From: Ruminococcus sp.
Lineage (GTDB): Bacteria > Bacillota > Clostridia > Oscillospirales > Ruminococcaceae
Reading direction: 5' to 3'
Assembly: GCA_017521805.1 (NCBI GenBank)
Contig: JAFXDK010000025.1
Location: 78,020-142,019 of the forward strand
DNA length: 64,000 nt
A program made the position numbers and the translations under genes. Shown here in pieces: positions 43,931 to 53,767 of the stretch. The notes beneath the pieces were generated by a model. It worked only from the letters and a program-made list of their open reading frames with translations, ran no database searches and was not told the origin of the DNA. Positions within the stretch are counted from its first letter, which is position 1. Each line of letters begins with the position of its first letter.

Positions 43931-44203
43931 AGCCCTTATAGTTATACTTCCTTTTTATTATATTTCTTTTTGTCTGATGTGTCAAGTGCCGTATAATTCA
44001 AAAAAATAATAAATATTTTAAAAATACGTGAATGATGCTGAATTTGTTAGAATTTCTCTTATTGTATAAATCTTAATTTGCGGACTGATTTTCAATTTTA
44101 ATTTACTGAAATGTTATTGTTTCCCAAACAAACTCTCGAATTTTTTGTTTTGCTTGGGAAGCAAAAACACCTCTCCAATTCAGAAAGGTGCTTATAAAAC
44201 GAC
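43931..44203. other. intergenic region with weak hairpins
   Basis: AT-rich, no gene. CCCAAACAAA-type and TTTGTTTTGCTTGGG sequences (about 44120-44160) can pair, and CACCT/AGGTG frame a small hairpin near 44169-44191. The stretch joins the response regulator promoter to a GNAT remnant. Confidence 0.4.
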
Positions 44204-44371
44204 TTAACGAAATTTCTCTATCTTGTAATTTTCTTCCTCGTCAGGCTCTGTTATGCCATTTTTGAAATTATAACCGAGATGCCGATAAAATCTTAGACCT
44301 GTTTTGGAGGCGGGAATTTCAATGCGCTTTGCACTCAGAAAGAATTCGTCCTGTTCCAGAGGTTCTCTATA
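44204..44371 (-). pseudogene. GNAT acetyltransferase C-terminal remnant
   Basis: Minus strand reads, from 44371, YREPLEQDEFFLSAKRIEIP then ASKTGLRFYRHLGYNFKNGI and TEPDEEENYKIEKFR and stops. This is the usual end of a GNAT family N-acetyltransferase (IPASKT..FYRxxGY..NG...EE..YK.EK). Only 55 codons remain and an in-frame TAG lies just upstream with no start codon or ribosome site. The rest of the gene has been lost. Confidence 0.75.
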
Positions 44372-44382
44372 CTAAAACAAAA

Positions 44383-44416
44383 CACCGTACAGAGTTATAA
44401 GATACTTTGTACGGTG
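44383..44416 (-). terminator. terminator of the CotH dockerin gene
   Basis: CACCGTAC (44383-44390) pairs with GTACGGTG (44409-44416); the minus-strand transcript then runs TTTTGTTTT. Confidence 0.8.
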
Positions 44417-44429
44417 CTATTGTTATTTA

Positions 44430-47102
44430 TTAGCTTATAGCATTTCTAATTACTTCAAATCGTTTAATCATGAAATCTACAATAGATACCTGATCACCGC
44501 CGAAAGACATCATACCGCCTCCGCCAAAGCCGCCGAATCCGCCGAATCCGCCGAAGCCACCAAAATTACCAAAGCCGCCGCCCCACATACCATTTCCGCC
44601 GCCAGTCTGCAGTCCGTTGGCGCTTTTGGCAATGTTTGTTTCAAACTGGTCAGCTGTGAAAAGAGACCTTGGGTCAGCTTTTACATGATTGCGTATAAGT
44701 TCGGCATATTCATTTACAGTCTGTTCGGGGTTGCTGTAGAGTGATGTGATTTCTCTGACGTATCCTATATATCTTTCATAATATTCCTGTACCTGTAAAA
44801 GATTTTTTATCATAGGACGCTGATTGGCATCAGCCTGATAAAGACCTGTCTTGATGTCAGACTCGGCAGATGCGCCGTAGTCCATGAAACCGCCTAAGGC
44901 AAGGTTATAATCCCATCCAACATAGCTCATTTTTCCGTCATTATACATAACATAGAAGTTATGAGGCATCATTCCGTTGTAACTGTCGTAGTTGCACATA
45001 ACAGCATTTACAGCAAATCCTTTGAGGAAACTGTCAACATCAACTACGTCTTCAATAAACTTATAATCTGTAGGAGTAACTCTGTTTATTGCGTCAACAA
45101 CCTCTTTGATATGCAATTTTTCAATATCATCTCCGACTTTCAAATCAAAATAATCAAGTGACATAGATGTTGTAAAGGTACTGTTGCACTCCTGACCATT
45201 CTCAGCAGCTTTATACAAACAAGCATCTTTACTTGTGGAAAGACGTTCGACAAGTGTCTGACCAGGCTGTTCGGCAAGTAGATAAAAGCTAAAAAGCTCC
45301 CCGTTGAGAGACATATTTGTATAGCTGCATTTAGGTGCATATGCACCAAGCTCATGCATGGCATTATAGCACAACATATCTCTCATACAAGAGGGGTCTG
45401 AAAACATATTATTCAGACATATTTCAGTCAGACCGTAGTAATTCTTGGTTTTATCATACTTGTTAAGCTTTACACGGAAACTGAATTTATCACGTCCTGC
45501 TTGTGCTACAGATGAGCGTGAGGTGTTGCCTTTTGTTCTTATACCGACATTTTCAATTAGTTTGCCATCAATGACTACATTGCAGGGGTAATATTCTTCA
45601 GATTCAGAATTTGCAATGAGATGATCCCACTGTGATTCATCTATTTGGATATCGATTTGATGTACCTGCTGAACTGAGAATAAATTTCCATAAAGCAGTT
45701 CTGCTGTATCGTTGTTGTTTACTCCTGTGCAAGTAGCAGGAGCGTCTGCTGTGAACAGATTGCTTCCTGTATCTGTCAGCATACCAATTCCTCCGGTGAA
45801 CAGCTTGTAATCTGTATTTATATAGATATCAGGTGACGAAACCACAGCGTAACTGAATTTTTTTCGGGTATTCATATCAAAAATGATATTGTTGGAACTG
45901 TCTGCCAGCGTTAGAGGATTATTCTTTTCCCATTCCTTTACAAAATCAAAAAGATATACAGCCTGTGAAGTTGTAAGATTTTCACATTGATAATCTGTAG
46001 CTGTAGCGAGAACGTTTCCGCCTGTAATGTTGATTGTTCCAATACTTCTGAGCCCTCTGTCGCCACAGGCGAGAACTGTTCCGTCTGTTATTGTTAGGGT
46101 TGTTTCAGCCTGTAAAGCATCATTTCCTGCCTTGGCTGAAAGCTTTCCACCCTCAATAAGTATATCTCCCTTTGAGGATTTAACAGCATCACCCTCAGCA
46201 TTGACGGTAAGTTCACCGCCTTTGATTGTAACAGATGTTTTTCCCTTAACAGCGTCAGCTTCTGCTTCGGCGTTAAGAGTGGTAACATCAATAATTCCGC
46301 CTGTGATTTTTAAATCGTTGTTGCAGAAAATACCGTCCTGAATATTGGCAGTAAGTGTAAGCTTACCTGTGCCGAGTTCACCGCCTTTTATGGTTATATC
46401 GTCTTTTGCTTCAATAACAGCAGCCTCCAGCCAATCGCCGCTGTATGCTGTATCACCGTCGGAAATTATATTTTCAGTGCCGTCAACAAGGTTTATTGAT
46501 GTTTTTTCTGCATTTTCTATGTATATAGCAGGGGCAGTCTTTCCAATGATATTAACTCCATTAAGGAACAGCTTTACAGTTTCAGGGTCAGCCGCTTCAT
46601 CAGCTATGTCAACCTTGATTTGTCCGTCATTGAGAGTTCCCTCAATGTAAAATTCGCCAGAATGAGTTATAGTAATAATGTTTACGTTTGCTGTTGCATA
46701 TTCTCCCTCAATATCAGCTGACATTCCGTTCAGTCTGATATATGTCTGGGTTACAGCAGGTTTCTTCTCTGAATCAGATTCTTTCCCGTCCTGCCACGAT
46801 TCAGGAAGTGCAGTTATGAGATTGGCATCAAGTTTTTGTATTGACAATGCGTCCTGAACAGTAAGACCGTCACCTCTGTTGTAAACATCGGCATTATTTT
46901 TGCCTGTTTCTGAGAGTGCATATTTGTCAGGGTTGCCAATTGCTTGAAAAATAGCTGTTGAATCGGCAATAGTAACATTTTCGTCGCAGTTCGCATCGCC
47001 GTATTTTAATTCCGCGGCTGATGTTGAGAATGACGACATTGATAATGCAGCAGCAGTTGAAAAGATACCTGCCACAAGACAGTGTGAATAAAGCTTTCTC
47101 AT
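44430..47102 (-). CDS. secreted dockerin protein with beta-helix and CotH kinase domain
   Basis: 890 residues. Signal peptide (MRKLYSHCLVAGIFSTAAAL...SAAE). The dockerin is at the N-terminus (about 33-95; GDANCDENVTIADSTAIFQA, NRGDGLTVQDALSIQK), an unusual place. Residues about 120-400 form a carbohydrate-binding, DUF4353/Cthe_2159-like parallel beta-helix of ITIKGGELTVNAEGDA-type repeats. A CotH kinase-like domain follows (about 490-800; IRTKGNTSRSS, PKCSYTNMSLNGELFSFYLL, GWDYNLALGGF). Near the end is a Gly/Phe-rich insert (GFGG repeated, about 845-872). CotH proteins elsewhere phosphorylate spore coat protein; here a secreted, cellulosome-linked version is predicted. The DFG-like Asp and the Lys/Glu of the kinase were not checked residue by residue. 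Confidence 0.82.
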   Translation of the reverse strand: MRKLYSHCLVAGIFSTAAALSMSSFSTSAAELKYGDANCDENVTIADSTAIFQAIGNPDKYALSETGKNNADVYNRGDGLTVQDALSIQKLDANLITALPESWQDGKESDSEKKPAVTQTYIRLNGMSADIEGEYATANVNIITITHSGEFYIEGTLNDGQIKVDIADEAADPETVKLFLNGVNIIGKTAPAIYIENAEKTSINLVDGTENIISDGDTAYSGDWLEAAVIEAKDDITIKGGELGTGKLTLTANIQDGIFCNNDLKITGGIIDVTTLNAEAEADAVKGKTSVTIKGGELTVNAEGDAVKSSKGDILIEGGKLSAKAGNDALQAETTLTITDGTVLACGDRGLRSIGTINITGGNVLATATDYQCENLTTSQAVYLFDFVKEWEKNNPLTLADSSNNIIFDMNTRKKFSYAVVSSPDIYINTDYKLFTGGIGMLTDTGSNLFTADAPATCTGVNNNDTAELLYGNLFSVQQVHQIDIQIDESQWDHLIANSESEEYYPCNVVIDGKLIENVGIRTKGNTSRSSVAQAGRDKFSFRVKLNKYDKTKNYYGLTEICLNNMFSDPSCMRDMLCYNAMHELGAYAPKCSYTNMSLNGELFSFYLLAEQPGQTLVERLSTSKDACLYKAAENGQECNSTFTTSMSLDYFDLKVGDDIEKLHIKEVVDAINRVTPTDYKFIEDVVDVDSFLKGFAVNAVMCNYDSYNGMMPHNFYVMYNDGKMSYVGWDYNLALGGFMDYGASAESDIKTGLYQADANQRPMIKNLLQVQEYYERYIGYVREITSLYSNPEQTVNEYAELIRNHVKADPRSLFTADQFETNIAKSANGLQTGGGNGMWGGGFGNFGGFGGFGGFGGFGGGGMMSFGGDQVSIVDFMIKRFEVIRNAIS

Positions 47103-47296
47103 AACTATCTAACTCCTTCGATTAAAATTTAGAAATATCATATAAATGCCGTTTGTCATCTATTACAATATTTTCAAAAAACAATGAAAATAAATTGATA
47201 ATATTATTATAGATTTAATTTCTTAAAATAATCTTAAAAAACATGAGGATATAACATGTTTTTTAACGTTTATTTTTCAGCGGAGAATTGATATCA

Positions 47297-47449
47297 GGGA
47301 ATCTCTAAAAATCTCCCTCACAGCAGTCTTTCTATAATAAATATCATTTACAGTCTTGCCAAGTTTTACAATACATCAAGTCTGCGGTGTGTCGCCTTGT
47401 AACTGGTATTTACGAAATCCTGCTCATGTTCCGATTTTTAGAGAACCCC
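47297..47449. repeat. dispersed palindromic element, copy 2
   Basis: About 153 bp, diverged copy of 12878-13041 in inverted orientation. Ends GGGAATCTCTAAAAATCTCCC and CCGATTTTTAGAGAACCCC. Middle features ACAATACATCAAGT and AATATCATTTAC match copy 1. Placed in the 616-nt gap before gap. Confidence 0.72.
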
Positions 47450-47669
47450 ATCAGAATCCGTTTTTCAACGTCGAACATTATTTTTATTAAGGCAACACCA
47501 CACAAAGCAGTAGGGTGGGGTGGATAAGGAAAGGCAGTTTTTTAAATAACAGCAAATTGAATACATTTAATATTGTATTGGAGATTATCAGCCTCAACAG
47601 ATGAATCATCGAAATCGGCAGATGTTTTTGTTCATTACCTGTTCTGCATTTTTAAGATTGAATAATAAG
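47450..47669. other. non-coding remainder of the CotH-gap interval
   Basis: With 47103-47296 it makes up the rest of the 616-nt gap. The left part holds the AT-rich upstream region of the CotH gene; the right part has no ORF with a start and ribosome site, and no RNA I recognise. Confidence 0.4.
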
Positions 47670-47699
47670 AAAACTCCGACTCAATTGAATCGGAGTTTT
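47670..47699 (-). terminator. terminator of gap
   Basis: AAAACTCCGA (47670-47679) pairs with TCGGAGTTTT (47690-47699), 10-nt loop that is partly self-pairing (TTCAATTGAA-like). Confidence 0.85.
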
Positions 47700-47718
47700 T
47701 TACTATACAATTTTAGAA

Positions 47719-48756
47719 TTAACCAAGCTCTGCGAAGTACTTGATTGTTCTTACCATCTGTGATGTGTAAGAATTCTCGTTGTCGTACCAAGAAACAACC
47801 TGAACCTCATAGAGATCGTCAGAAATCTTGGATACCATTGTCTGAGTAGCATCGAAGAGGGAGCCGTACTTCATGCCGATAACGTCAGAAGAAACGATCT
47901 CATCTGTGTTGTAACCGAAAGACTCAGAAGCAGCAGCCTTCATAGCAGCATTGATGCCTTCCTTAGTTACGTCTGCACCCTTAACAACAGCTGTAAGGAT
48001 TGTTGTAGAACCTGTAGGAACAGGAACTCTCTGTGCAGAACCGATGAGCTTGCCGTTGAGCTCAGGAATTACAAGGCCGATAGCCTTAGCAGCACCTGTT
48101 GAGTTAGGAACGATGTTAGCAGCACCAGCTCTTGCTCTTCTGAGGTCACCCTTTCTGTGAGGACCGTCAAGGATCATCTGATCGCCTGTGTAAGCGTGAA
48201 TTGTGCTCATGATACCACTCTGGATAGGAGCGTAGTCGTTGAGAGCCTTAGCCATAGGAGCAAGGCAGTTTGTTGTGCAAGAAGCAGCAGAGATGATCTT
48301 GTCATCAGCTGTGAGAGTCTTCTCATTAACGCTGAATACGATTGTAGGAAGATCGTTGCCTGCAGGAGCAGAAATAACAACCTTCTCAGCACCAGCATCG
48401 ATGTGAGCCTGTGCCTTGTCCTTTGAGCAGTAGAAACCTGTGCACTCGAGAACAACGTCTACGCCGATTTCGCCCCAAGGAAGCTCAGCAGCATTAGCCT
48501 TAGCATAAATCTTAAGTGTCTTGCCGTCAACTGTGATTGTACCTTCTTCGTCGTTAGCCTCAACTGTGTGAAGATTCTCGCCGATTGTACCGCAGTAGCC
48601 GCCCTGAGCTGTATCATACTTGAGAAGCTGAGCGAGCATTGAAGGCTTTGTAAGGTCGTTGATAGCAACTACCTCATAACCCTCTGCACCAAACATCTGT
48701 CTGAATGCAAGACGACCGATACGTCCGAAACCATTAATAGCAACTTTAACTGACAT
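47719..48756 (-). CDS. gap: glyceraldehyde-3-phosphate dehydrogenase, type I
   Basis: 345 residues. NAD-binding [12 protein letters not shown] at the start, catalytic Cys in [12 protein letters not shown], phosphate-binding region [20 protein letters not shown], and [14 protein letters not shown] near the end. Converts glyceraldehyde 3-phosphate to 1,3-bisphosphoglycerate in glycolysis. Codon use is strongly biased, as in fba. Monocistronic with a consensus promoter (48811-48839), ribosome site AGGAGG and a strong terminator. Confidence 0.97.
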   Translation of the reverse strand: MSVKVAINGFGRIGRLAFRQMFGAEGYEVVAINDLTKPSMLAQLLKYDTAQGGYCGTIGENLHTVEANDEEGTITVDGKTLKIYAKANAAELPWGEIGVDVVLECTGFYCSKDKAQAHIDAGAEKVVISAPAGNDLPTIVFSVNEKTLTADDKIISAASCTTNCLAPMAKALNDYAPIQSGIMSTIHAYTGDQMILDGPHRKGDLRRARAGAANIVPNSTGAAKAIGLVIPELNGKLIGSAQRVPVPTGSTTILTAVVKGADVTKEGINAAMKAAASESFGYNTDEIVSSDVIGMKYGSLFDATQTMVSKISDDLYEVQVVSWYDNENSYTSQMVRTIKYFAELG

Positions 48757-48810
48757 TGGATATTACCTCCTGAATTTTACATTGCAGTTTTTTGAAACTG
48801 CGTTATATAT

Positions 48811-48839
48811 ATTATACACTATGTTGGTAATTTTTTCAA
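48811..48839 (-). promoter_or_regulatory. promoter of gap
   Basis: Minus strand TTGAAA, 17-nt spacer, TATAAT; about 55 nt before the ATG. Confidence 0.8.
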
Positions 48840-49041
48840 GTGGTTCGATAAAAAATTAACAGATTTGTCACTAAAACGACGTTGAGCATATTTATCAACA
48901 ATAAATTTTGTTTAATATGACGAATATTTACTTTTGATTTTTCATTCCATTTTTAATAAAAATGTAGTATAATATTCATAGGGCTACATGATTTATACAC
49001 ACTTTAATTACCGCCCTACTGAAAAGGAGCTGTTCTGTTGC

Positions 49042-49800
49042 ATGACTAATAATGAAAATAATACAAATGCAGGTTTTGATTTATCTTTTATCAAGGCATT
49101 TCTTGACAGTTGTGAAAAACAAAATAGATTTAATATTTCAGTTATTAGTTCAATATGTCTTGAACTCGCAGAATCCGGAGAGGATTGTGATGAGCAATTC
49201 AGATTTGAATGTGCGAATAGGATTATTAATCAGTGCAGTCAAATTATGAAGCTGACAGATATATACTCTTTGCTTTCAGATCTTCTTAATGAAAGTGAGT
49301 TTATCAGTGAATGTACAAATATCACATCCTATCTTTCACAATTTGTATCTGAATGTAATAATATGCTAAAAAGTTCCTGCTCCCTAAGTTTTACAGGCGG
49401 AGAAAACGTTTGTTCTGATATAATAAAAAGACTATTGGATTTTATACTTGTAATGTATGTAAGAAAATCTGTTTTATTTGGAGCAAGAGATATAGAGGTA
49501 TCCAGCAATGTTGATAATGAAAATATTATTATAAATTTAAAAATTACGAATAAGGACGATACGATTTATTTTAATATCCCAGAAACTTTCAGTACTGATT
49601 TTTCAGAGGAAATTATCCGTGAGGCAGCAATTAAGATGAAAGGTGAATATTTCGTTGATAGCAAAGGAATGAAGCTTGTTTTTCCTATACAAAAATCAAA
49701 GACAACCAAACTTAACAGTTCAGCGAAATCATATGGCAAGCCCGTTTTTTCAATTATAAAAAATATTCTTTCTGATTTGAGCGATATAAGTCTCATATAG
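49042..49800 (+). CDS. hypothetical protein with histidine-kinase-ATPase-like C-terminal half
   Basis: 252 residues from the ATG at 49042, which follows AAAGGAG (at 49023). A helical N-terminal half (IIIxxCLELAESGEDCDEQF-like helices, ending FVSECNNMLKSSCSL) and a beta-rich second half (DIEVSSNVDNENIIINLKIT) match the layout of a kinase dimerisation plus ATPase fold, but there is no His or clear N/G box, so it may be degenerate or an anti-sigma-like protein. It has TATAAT at 48968. An upstream in-frame ATG at 48988 lacks a ribosome site. Confidence 0.5.
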   Translation: MTNNENNTNAGFDLSFIKAFLDSCEKQNRFNISVISSICLELAESGEDCDEQFRFECANRIINQCSQIMKLTDIYSLLSDLLNESEFISECTNITSYLSQFVSECNNMLKSSCSLSFTGGENVCSDIIKRLLDFILVMYVRKSVLFGARDIEVSSNVDNENIIINLKITNKDDTIYFNIPETFSTDFSEEIIREAAIKMKGEYFVDSKGMKLVFPIQKSKTTKLNSSAKSYGKPVFSIIKNILSDLSDISLI

Positions 49801-49862
49801 CACCGTTTTAAAAAAACTATTAATATCAATCATTTTTTGAATGAAAAAACTTTATTTTTTTG

Positions 49863-49891
49863 TTGACATTTATCAAAAAATCAAGTATAAT
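49863..49891 (+). promoter_or_regulatory. promoter of the CYTH-phoH-ybeY-era run
   Basis: Perfect TTGACA (49863-49868), 17-nt spacer, TATAAT (49886-49891). Confidence 0.85.
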
Positions 49892-49973
49892 ATATAATAG
49901 AATATTTATGTTTTCTACTGATGTACTTTCGTCAGAATCGTAAATAAAAGTATAATAGTATTTCGGAGATGTT

Positions 49974-50480
49974 ATGAGCAAACAAATAGAAATTGAACGT
50001 AAATTTCTTATAGAAATGCCTGTATTGATTAATCTTGACATAAAAAAAGATATGGATATAATTCAGATTTATCTCACAAATGGTAAGCAGAATTCACAAA
50101 GGCGTGTAAGAAAAATAACTGAGGGAAATAATAACAAGTATTTTTACACAGAAAAAATATTTGTTTCTCCAACGCATCGGATTGAAAATGAATCCGTAAT
50201 ATCAGCGCAGGAATATGATGAAGCTTTGAAGGAAGCAAGGAATGATTGTGCTCTCGTAGCTAAGAGAAGAATATGTTTCAATTACAGCGAACAGATTTTT
50301 GAAATGGACATCTACCCATTTTCTTCGGATTTAGCTATTCTTGAAATAGAACTTGATAATATATCTCAGGAAATTACTATTCCTGATTGTATCAAAGTCA
50401 TCAAAGAAGTTTCCGATGATAAAAGATACTCAAATGCTGAGCTGGCAACAGCAGGAGCTTTTCCGTCGGATACTATTTAA
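49974..50480 (+). CDS. CYTH domain protein
   Basis: 168 residues. EIERKFLI at residues 5-12 is the CYTH hallmark (ExExK), with further tunnel residues in RRVRKI, YFYTEKIF and AILEIELD. CYTH enzymes hydrolyse triphosphate compounds (tripolyphosphate, thiamine triphosphate) or make cAMP; the bacterial members next to housekeeping genes are mostly triphosphatases. Starts the run to mutS2, 11 nt before phoH. Confidence 0.9.
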   Translation: MSKQIEIERKFLIEMPVLINLDIKKDMDIIQIYLTNGKQNSQRRVRKITEGNNNKYFYTEKIFVSPTHRIENESVISAQEYDEALKEARNDCALVAKRRICFNYSEQIFEMDIYPFSSDLAILEIELDNISQEITIPDCIKVIKEVSDDKRYSNAELATAGAFPSDTI

Positions 50481-50491
50481 GGAGATTTTTA

Positions 50492-51460
50492 ATGGCAGAA
50501 AAAATCGTACAGATTGAAAATGAATCTCAGCTCTCTGCATTATTCGGACAGTTGGACAGCAATATCAGTCATATTGAAAAGCAGTACAATGTCGGGATAC
50601 TCAACAGAGACGGAAATATTAAAATTATCGGAAATGATACAGATGTCTCAGAAGCGGCAAGGGCTGTACAGGCTCTTATTAAGATGAACTCCAACGGACA
50701 GGTTCTCAGTGATCAGACTATACGTTATGTTACTTCTATGGTTGCAGAGGGCGCGGAACAACAGCTTGCAGAACTTGGAAAGGACGGCGTTTGTGTTACT
50801 TCGTCAGGGAAAATTGTAAGACCGAGGACAATCGGTCAGAAAAAATACATCGACGAGATAAAGGATAATACTATTGTCCTTGGCATAGGTCCCGCAGGTA
50901 CAGGTAAAACTTATCTTGCTGTTGCTATGGCTGTCAAGGCTTTCCGTGAGCATAAGATAAAGAAAATTATTCTCACTCGACCTGCCGTTGAAGCAGGGGA
51001 GAAGCTTGGTTTTCTGCCTGGTGATATGCAGGATAAGGTAGACCCTTACCTCCGTCCACTCTATGATGCACTTTTTGATATGTTTGGAGGCGAAAGCTTC
51101 AGCAGATATATGGAAAAAGGTATTATAGAAGTTGCGCCACTTGCATATATGAGAGGCAGAACGCTTGACGAAGCATTTATTATTCTTGATGAGGCTCAGA
51201 ATACCACTTCAGAACAGATAAAAATGTTTCTTACCCGTCTCGGCAACGAAAGTCGTATGGTGATTACAGGTGATATCACACAGATAGATTTACCTGACCC
51301 ACGAAAATCGGGACTTGTTGAGGCTGTTAAGATACTGAAAGGTATCGATGATATCGGCATACACCGTTTTTCAGAAAAGGATGTTGTTCGCCATAAACTT
51401 GTACAGGATATTATTAAGGCATATGAAAAATTTAACGAAGGGAGAAAAAATCATGCCTAA
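50492..51460 (+). CDS. PhoH-like ATPase
   Basis: 322 residues. N-terminal RNA-binding KH-like part, then a P-loop ATPase: Walker A GIGPAGTGKTYLAVA, Walker B TLDEAFIILDEAQNTT, and MVITGDITQIDLPDPRKSGL. PhoH/YbeZ proteins work with YbeY in RNA processing. Ribosome site AAGGAG. The stop overlaps the ybeY start by 8 nt. Confidence 0.93.
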   Translation: MAEKIVQIENESQLSALFGQLDSNISHIEKQYNVGILNRDGNIKIIGNDTDVSEAARAVQALIKMNSNGQVLSDQTIRYVTSMVAEGAEQQLAELGKDGVCVTSSGKIVRPRTIGQKKYIDEIKDNTIVLGIGPAGTGKTYLAVAMAVKAFREHKIKKIILTRPAVEAGEKLGFLPGDMQDKVDPYLRPLYDALFDMFGGESFSRYMEKGIIEVAPLAYMRGRTLDEAFIILDEAQNTTSEQIKMFLTRLGNESRMVITGDITQIDLPDPRKSGLVEAVKILKGIDDIGIHRFSEKDVVRHKLVQDIIKAYEKFNEGRKNHA

Positions 51461-51965
51461 GCTTAAAGTATATGTTAAAAATAATCAGACAGAGGTGAAA
51501 GTTCCTGTTGGTATCAGACTTCTTATCAGAAGATGCTGTCAGGCTGTTCTTGCAACTGAAAAATTTGGTAAGGATGCCGAGGTTTCCGTATCTTTTGTTA
51601 GCAACAACGAGATAAAGAATCTCAATAAAATTTATAGGAATAAGGACAGTGTAACCGATGTACTCTCATTTCCGCTTACAAGCGAGGACGGAAGTACTGA
51701 GATAAATCCCGAAACAAACGCTGTACAGCTTGGCGATGTTGTTATATCCCTTGAAACTGCTGTAAAACAGGCTCAGAATTATGGTCATTCATTAGAACGT
51801 GAAATTGGATTCCTTACAGTTCATTCCATGCTGCACCTCCTTGGTTATGACCATGAAACTTCACAGCTTGACCAGCGTATAATGCGCGAGAAAGAAGAAT
51901 CTGTTCTTGAAAAACTTGGTATTTCAAGAGATGTTACTTTTGTAACAACAGGAGAAAACGAATAA
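51453..51965 (+). CDS. ybeY: endoribonuclease YbeY
   Basis: 170 residues. The zinc-binding motif HSMLHLLGYDHE is present, with the preceding RNKDSVTDVLSFPL. YbeY is a metal-dependent single-strand RNase needed for 16S rRNA maturation and quality control. ATG 51453 follows GAAGGGAG and overlaps phoH by 8 nt. The last base is shared with the era start. Confidence 0.95.
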   Translation: MPKLKVYVKNNQTEVKVPVGIRLLIRRCCQAVLATEKFGKDAEVSVSFVSNNEIKNLNKIYRNKDSVTDVLSFPLTSEDGSTEINPETNAVQLGDVVISLETAVKQAQNYGHSLEREIGFLTVHSMLHLLGYDHETSQLDQRIMREKEESVLEKLGISRDVTFVTTGENE

Positions 51966-52858
51966 TGTCGAAAACAGCTTTTGTAACAATAGCAGGCAGA
52001 ACAAATGCGGGAAAATCATCACTGCTCAATGCCATAGTTGGTGAAAAAATTGCAGCAGTAAGCCGCAAATCACAGACTACTCGTACACGTATAACAGGTA
52101 TACGCAACATAGGTGATGTACAGCTTGTATTTTTTGATACTCCCGGACTTCATAAGCCGGTAAATAAGCTTAGTGAGCATATGCTGAATACGGTAAAGGA
52201 ATCTGTAAGCGATATCGATGCTGTATTATTTGTTCAGGACTGCACAAAGAAGATAAACGAACATGAAACAAATCTTCTCAAATCCTTGAACAACTCAAAT
52301 ATGCCCATTATTCTCGTACTTAACAAGATAGACTTGCTGAAAAACAAAGAAGAACTTGGTGCTGTAATTGCTGATATTACCTCAAAAGCAGATTTTCAAG
52401 CTGTTATTCCGGTAAGCGTTCTCGATAACAACGGTATAGACCTTGTAATTAACGAAATTATTGAAATATCTGAAGAATCCATACATTATTTCCCTGATGA
52501 TATGATTACAGATCAGCCTGAAAAGGTTCTGGCTGCTGAAATGATACGTGAAAAGTTGCTTGAACTGCTGAAAGATGAAGTGCCTCACGGTATAGCTGTA
52601 GGTGTTGAACAGATGTCTGAGCGTGAAGATAAGGACATACTTGATATTTCAGCCGTTATCTACTGCGAGAGGGATTCACACAAGGGGATTATTATCGGTA
52701 AGGGAGGAGCTATGCTCAAAAGAGCCTCAACCGCAGCGCGTATAGAGCTGGAGGAATTTTTTCAGATTAAAGTTAATCTTCAATGCTGGGTAAAGGTTAA
52801 GGAAGATTGGCGTAATCGTGAGGGATTGATTCGCAGTTTCGGTCTTTCTGACAAATAA
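51965..52858 (+). CDS. era: GTPase Era
   Basis: 297 residues. G1 GRTNAGKSSLLN, G3 DTPGLHKP, G4 NKIDLLK, and a C-terminal KH domain (VIYCERDSHKGIIIGKGGAM). Era binds 16S rRNA and assembles the 30S subunit. Its start shares the ybeY stop. Operon continues through yqzL to recO. Confidence 0.96.
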   Translation: MSKTAFVTIAGRTNAGKSSLLNAIVGEKIAAVSRKSQTTRTRITGIRNIGDVQLVFFDTPGLHKPVNKLSEHMLNTVKESVSDIDAVLFVQDCTKKINEHETNLLKSLNNSNMPIILVLNKIDLLKNKEELGAVIADITSKADFQAVIPVSVLDNNGIDLVINEIIEISEESIHYFPDDMITDQPEKVLAAEMIREKLLELLKDEVPHGIAVGVEQMSEREDKDILDISAVIYCERDSHKGIIIGKGGAMLKRASTAARIELEEFFQIKVNLQCWVKVKEDWRNREGLIRSFGLSDK

Positions 52859-52931
52859 TAACATTAATTACATATAATATGTTGTTCTTCCCTGGAAATA
52901 CTAATTACATAACAGCGGGAGGATTAGTGTT

Positions 52932-53033
52932 ATGAGTGAAGAACAGCTCTGGGAAAAATTTGCTGTAAGCGGCAAAATTGACGATTATATCAGGTATTCA
53001 AATACAAAGGAACAGAAAAATGACAACACTTGA
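52932..53033 (+). CDS. yqzL: YqzL family small protein
   Basis: 33 residues, MSEEQLWEKFAVSGKIDDYI then RYSNTKEQKNDNT. It matches the YqzL type (W..F..TG.I..Y), and its place between era and recO is the classic one. Ribosome site GGGAGGA about 8 nt upstream. It overlaps the recO start by 14 nt, so the two are coupled. Function unknown. Confidence 0.8.
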   Translation: MSEEQLWEKFAVSGKIDDYIRYSNTKEQKNDNT

Positions 53034-53766
53034 AGGAATTGTTCTCAGTGAAAGAACAGTAGGGGAACAAGATAAATTTATTGATGTTCTAACAAAGGAA
53101 AAAGGGCTAATTGAGATTGCTGTAAAAGGTGCGAGGAAAATTAACGGAAAATCCTCATCTGCAACACAGCTTTTTGCCTATTCCAAATTCTGTTACGATG
53201 TACGCAAGGAAAAGCTCCACCTGAACAGTGTGGAGCCGATACATATATTTTATGGTCTTAGAAATTCTCTGACCGCTTTATCTCTTGCAAGCTATTTTGC
53301 TGATATTCTGCGATTTTCCACTGCTTCTCTTACAGATAGCGGAAATGTACTGCGGCTTTTTCTGAATACGCTTCATTTTCTTGAAAAAGGTCTCCGCAGT
53401 GAAGCTATACTGAAATCTATTTTCGAACTTCGGTTAATGGCTGAAACAGGGTTTATGCCTGATGTGGTATGCTGTCGTGATTGTGGTGTATTTGAGCCGC
53501 AGGAGCTTTATTTTTCATTCAAAGACTACGGCTTTCGATGTGCTGAATGTAATCTCTCAGGTGATATAGACGCGTACAGGCTGACTGTTACCGAGCTTAC
53601 AGCAATCCGCCATATAGTCCTTGCAGATTTTAACAGGCTTTTCAATTTTCGTGTACCCGAAAATTCCCTGTATAGACTCGCTTCGTTTTCGGAGCTTTAT
53701 TTATTATCTCAGCTTGAAAGGAATTTTTATACTTTAGATTTTTATAAATCATTAAATGGTAAATAA
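53020..53766 (+). CDS. recO: DNA repair protein RecO
   Basis: 248 residues. OB-fold N-terminus (TLEGIVLSERTVGEQDKFID), helical middle, and a zinc module with CCRDCG and CAEC. RecO with RecR loads RecA onto SSB-coated DNA. ATG 53020 follows AAAGGAAC; an earlier in-frame start would lie inside yqzL. Confidence 0.93.
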   Translation: MTTLEGIVLSERTVGEQDKFIDVLTKEKGLIEIAVKGARKINGKSSSATQLFAYSKFCYDVRKEKLHLNSVEPIHIFYGLRNSLTALSLASYFADILRFSTASLTDSGNVLRLFLNTLHFLEKGLRSEAILKSIFELRLMAETGFMPDVVCCRDCGVFEPQELYFSFKDYGFRCAECNLSGDIDAYRLTVTELTAIRHIVLADFNRLFNFRVPENSLYRLASFSELYLLSQLERNFYTLDFYKSLNGK

Positions 53767-53767
53767 T

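Noticed and set aside
47450-47669. Degenerate insertion sequence
   Set aside because: The short AACACCACAC-type stretch is not enough; no transposase frame or terminal repeats found.
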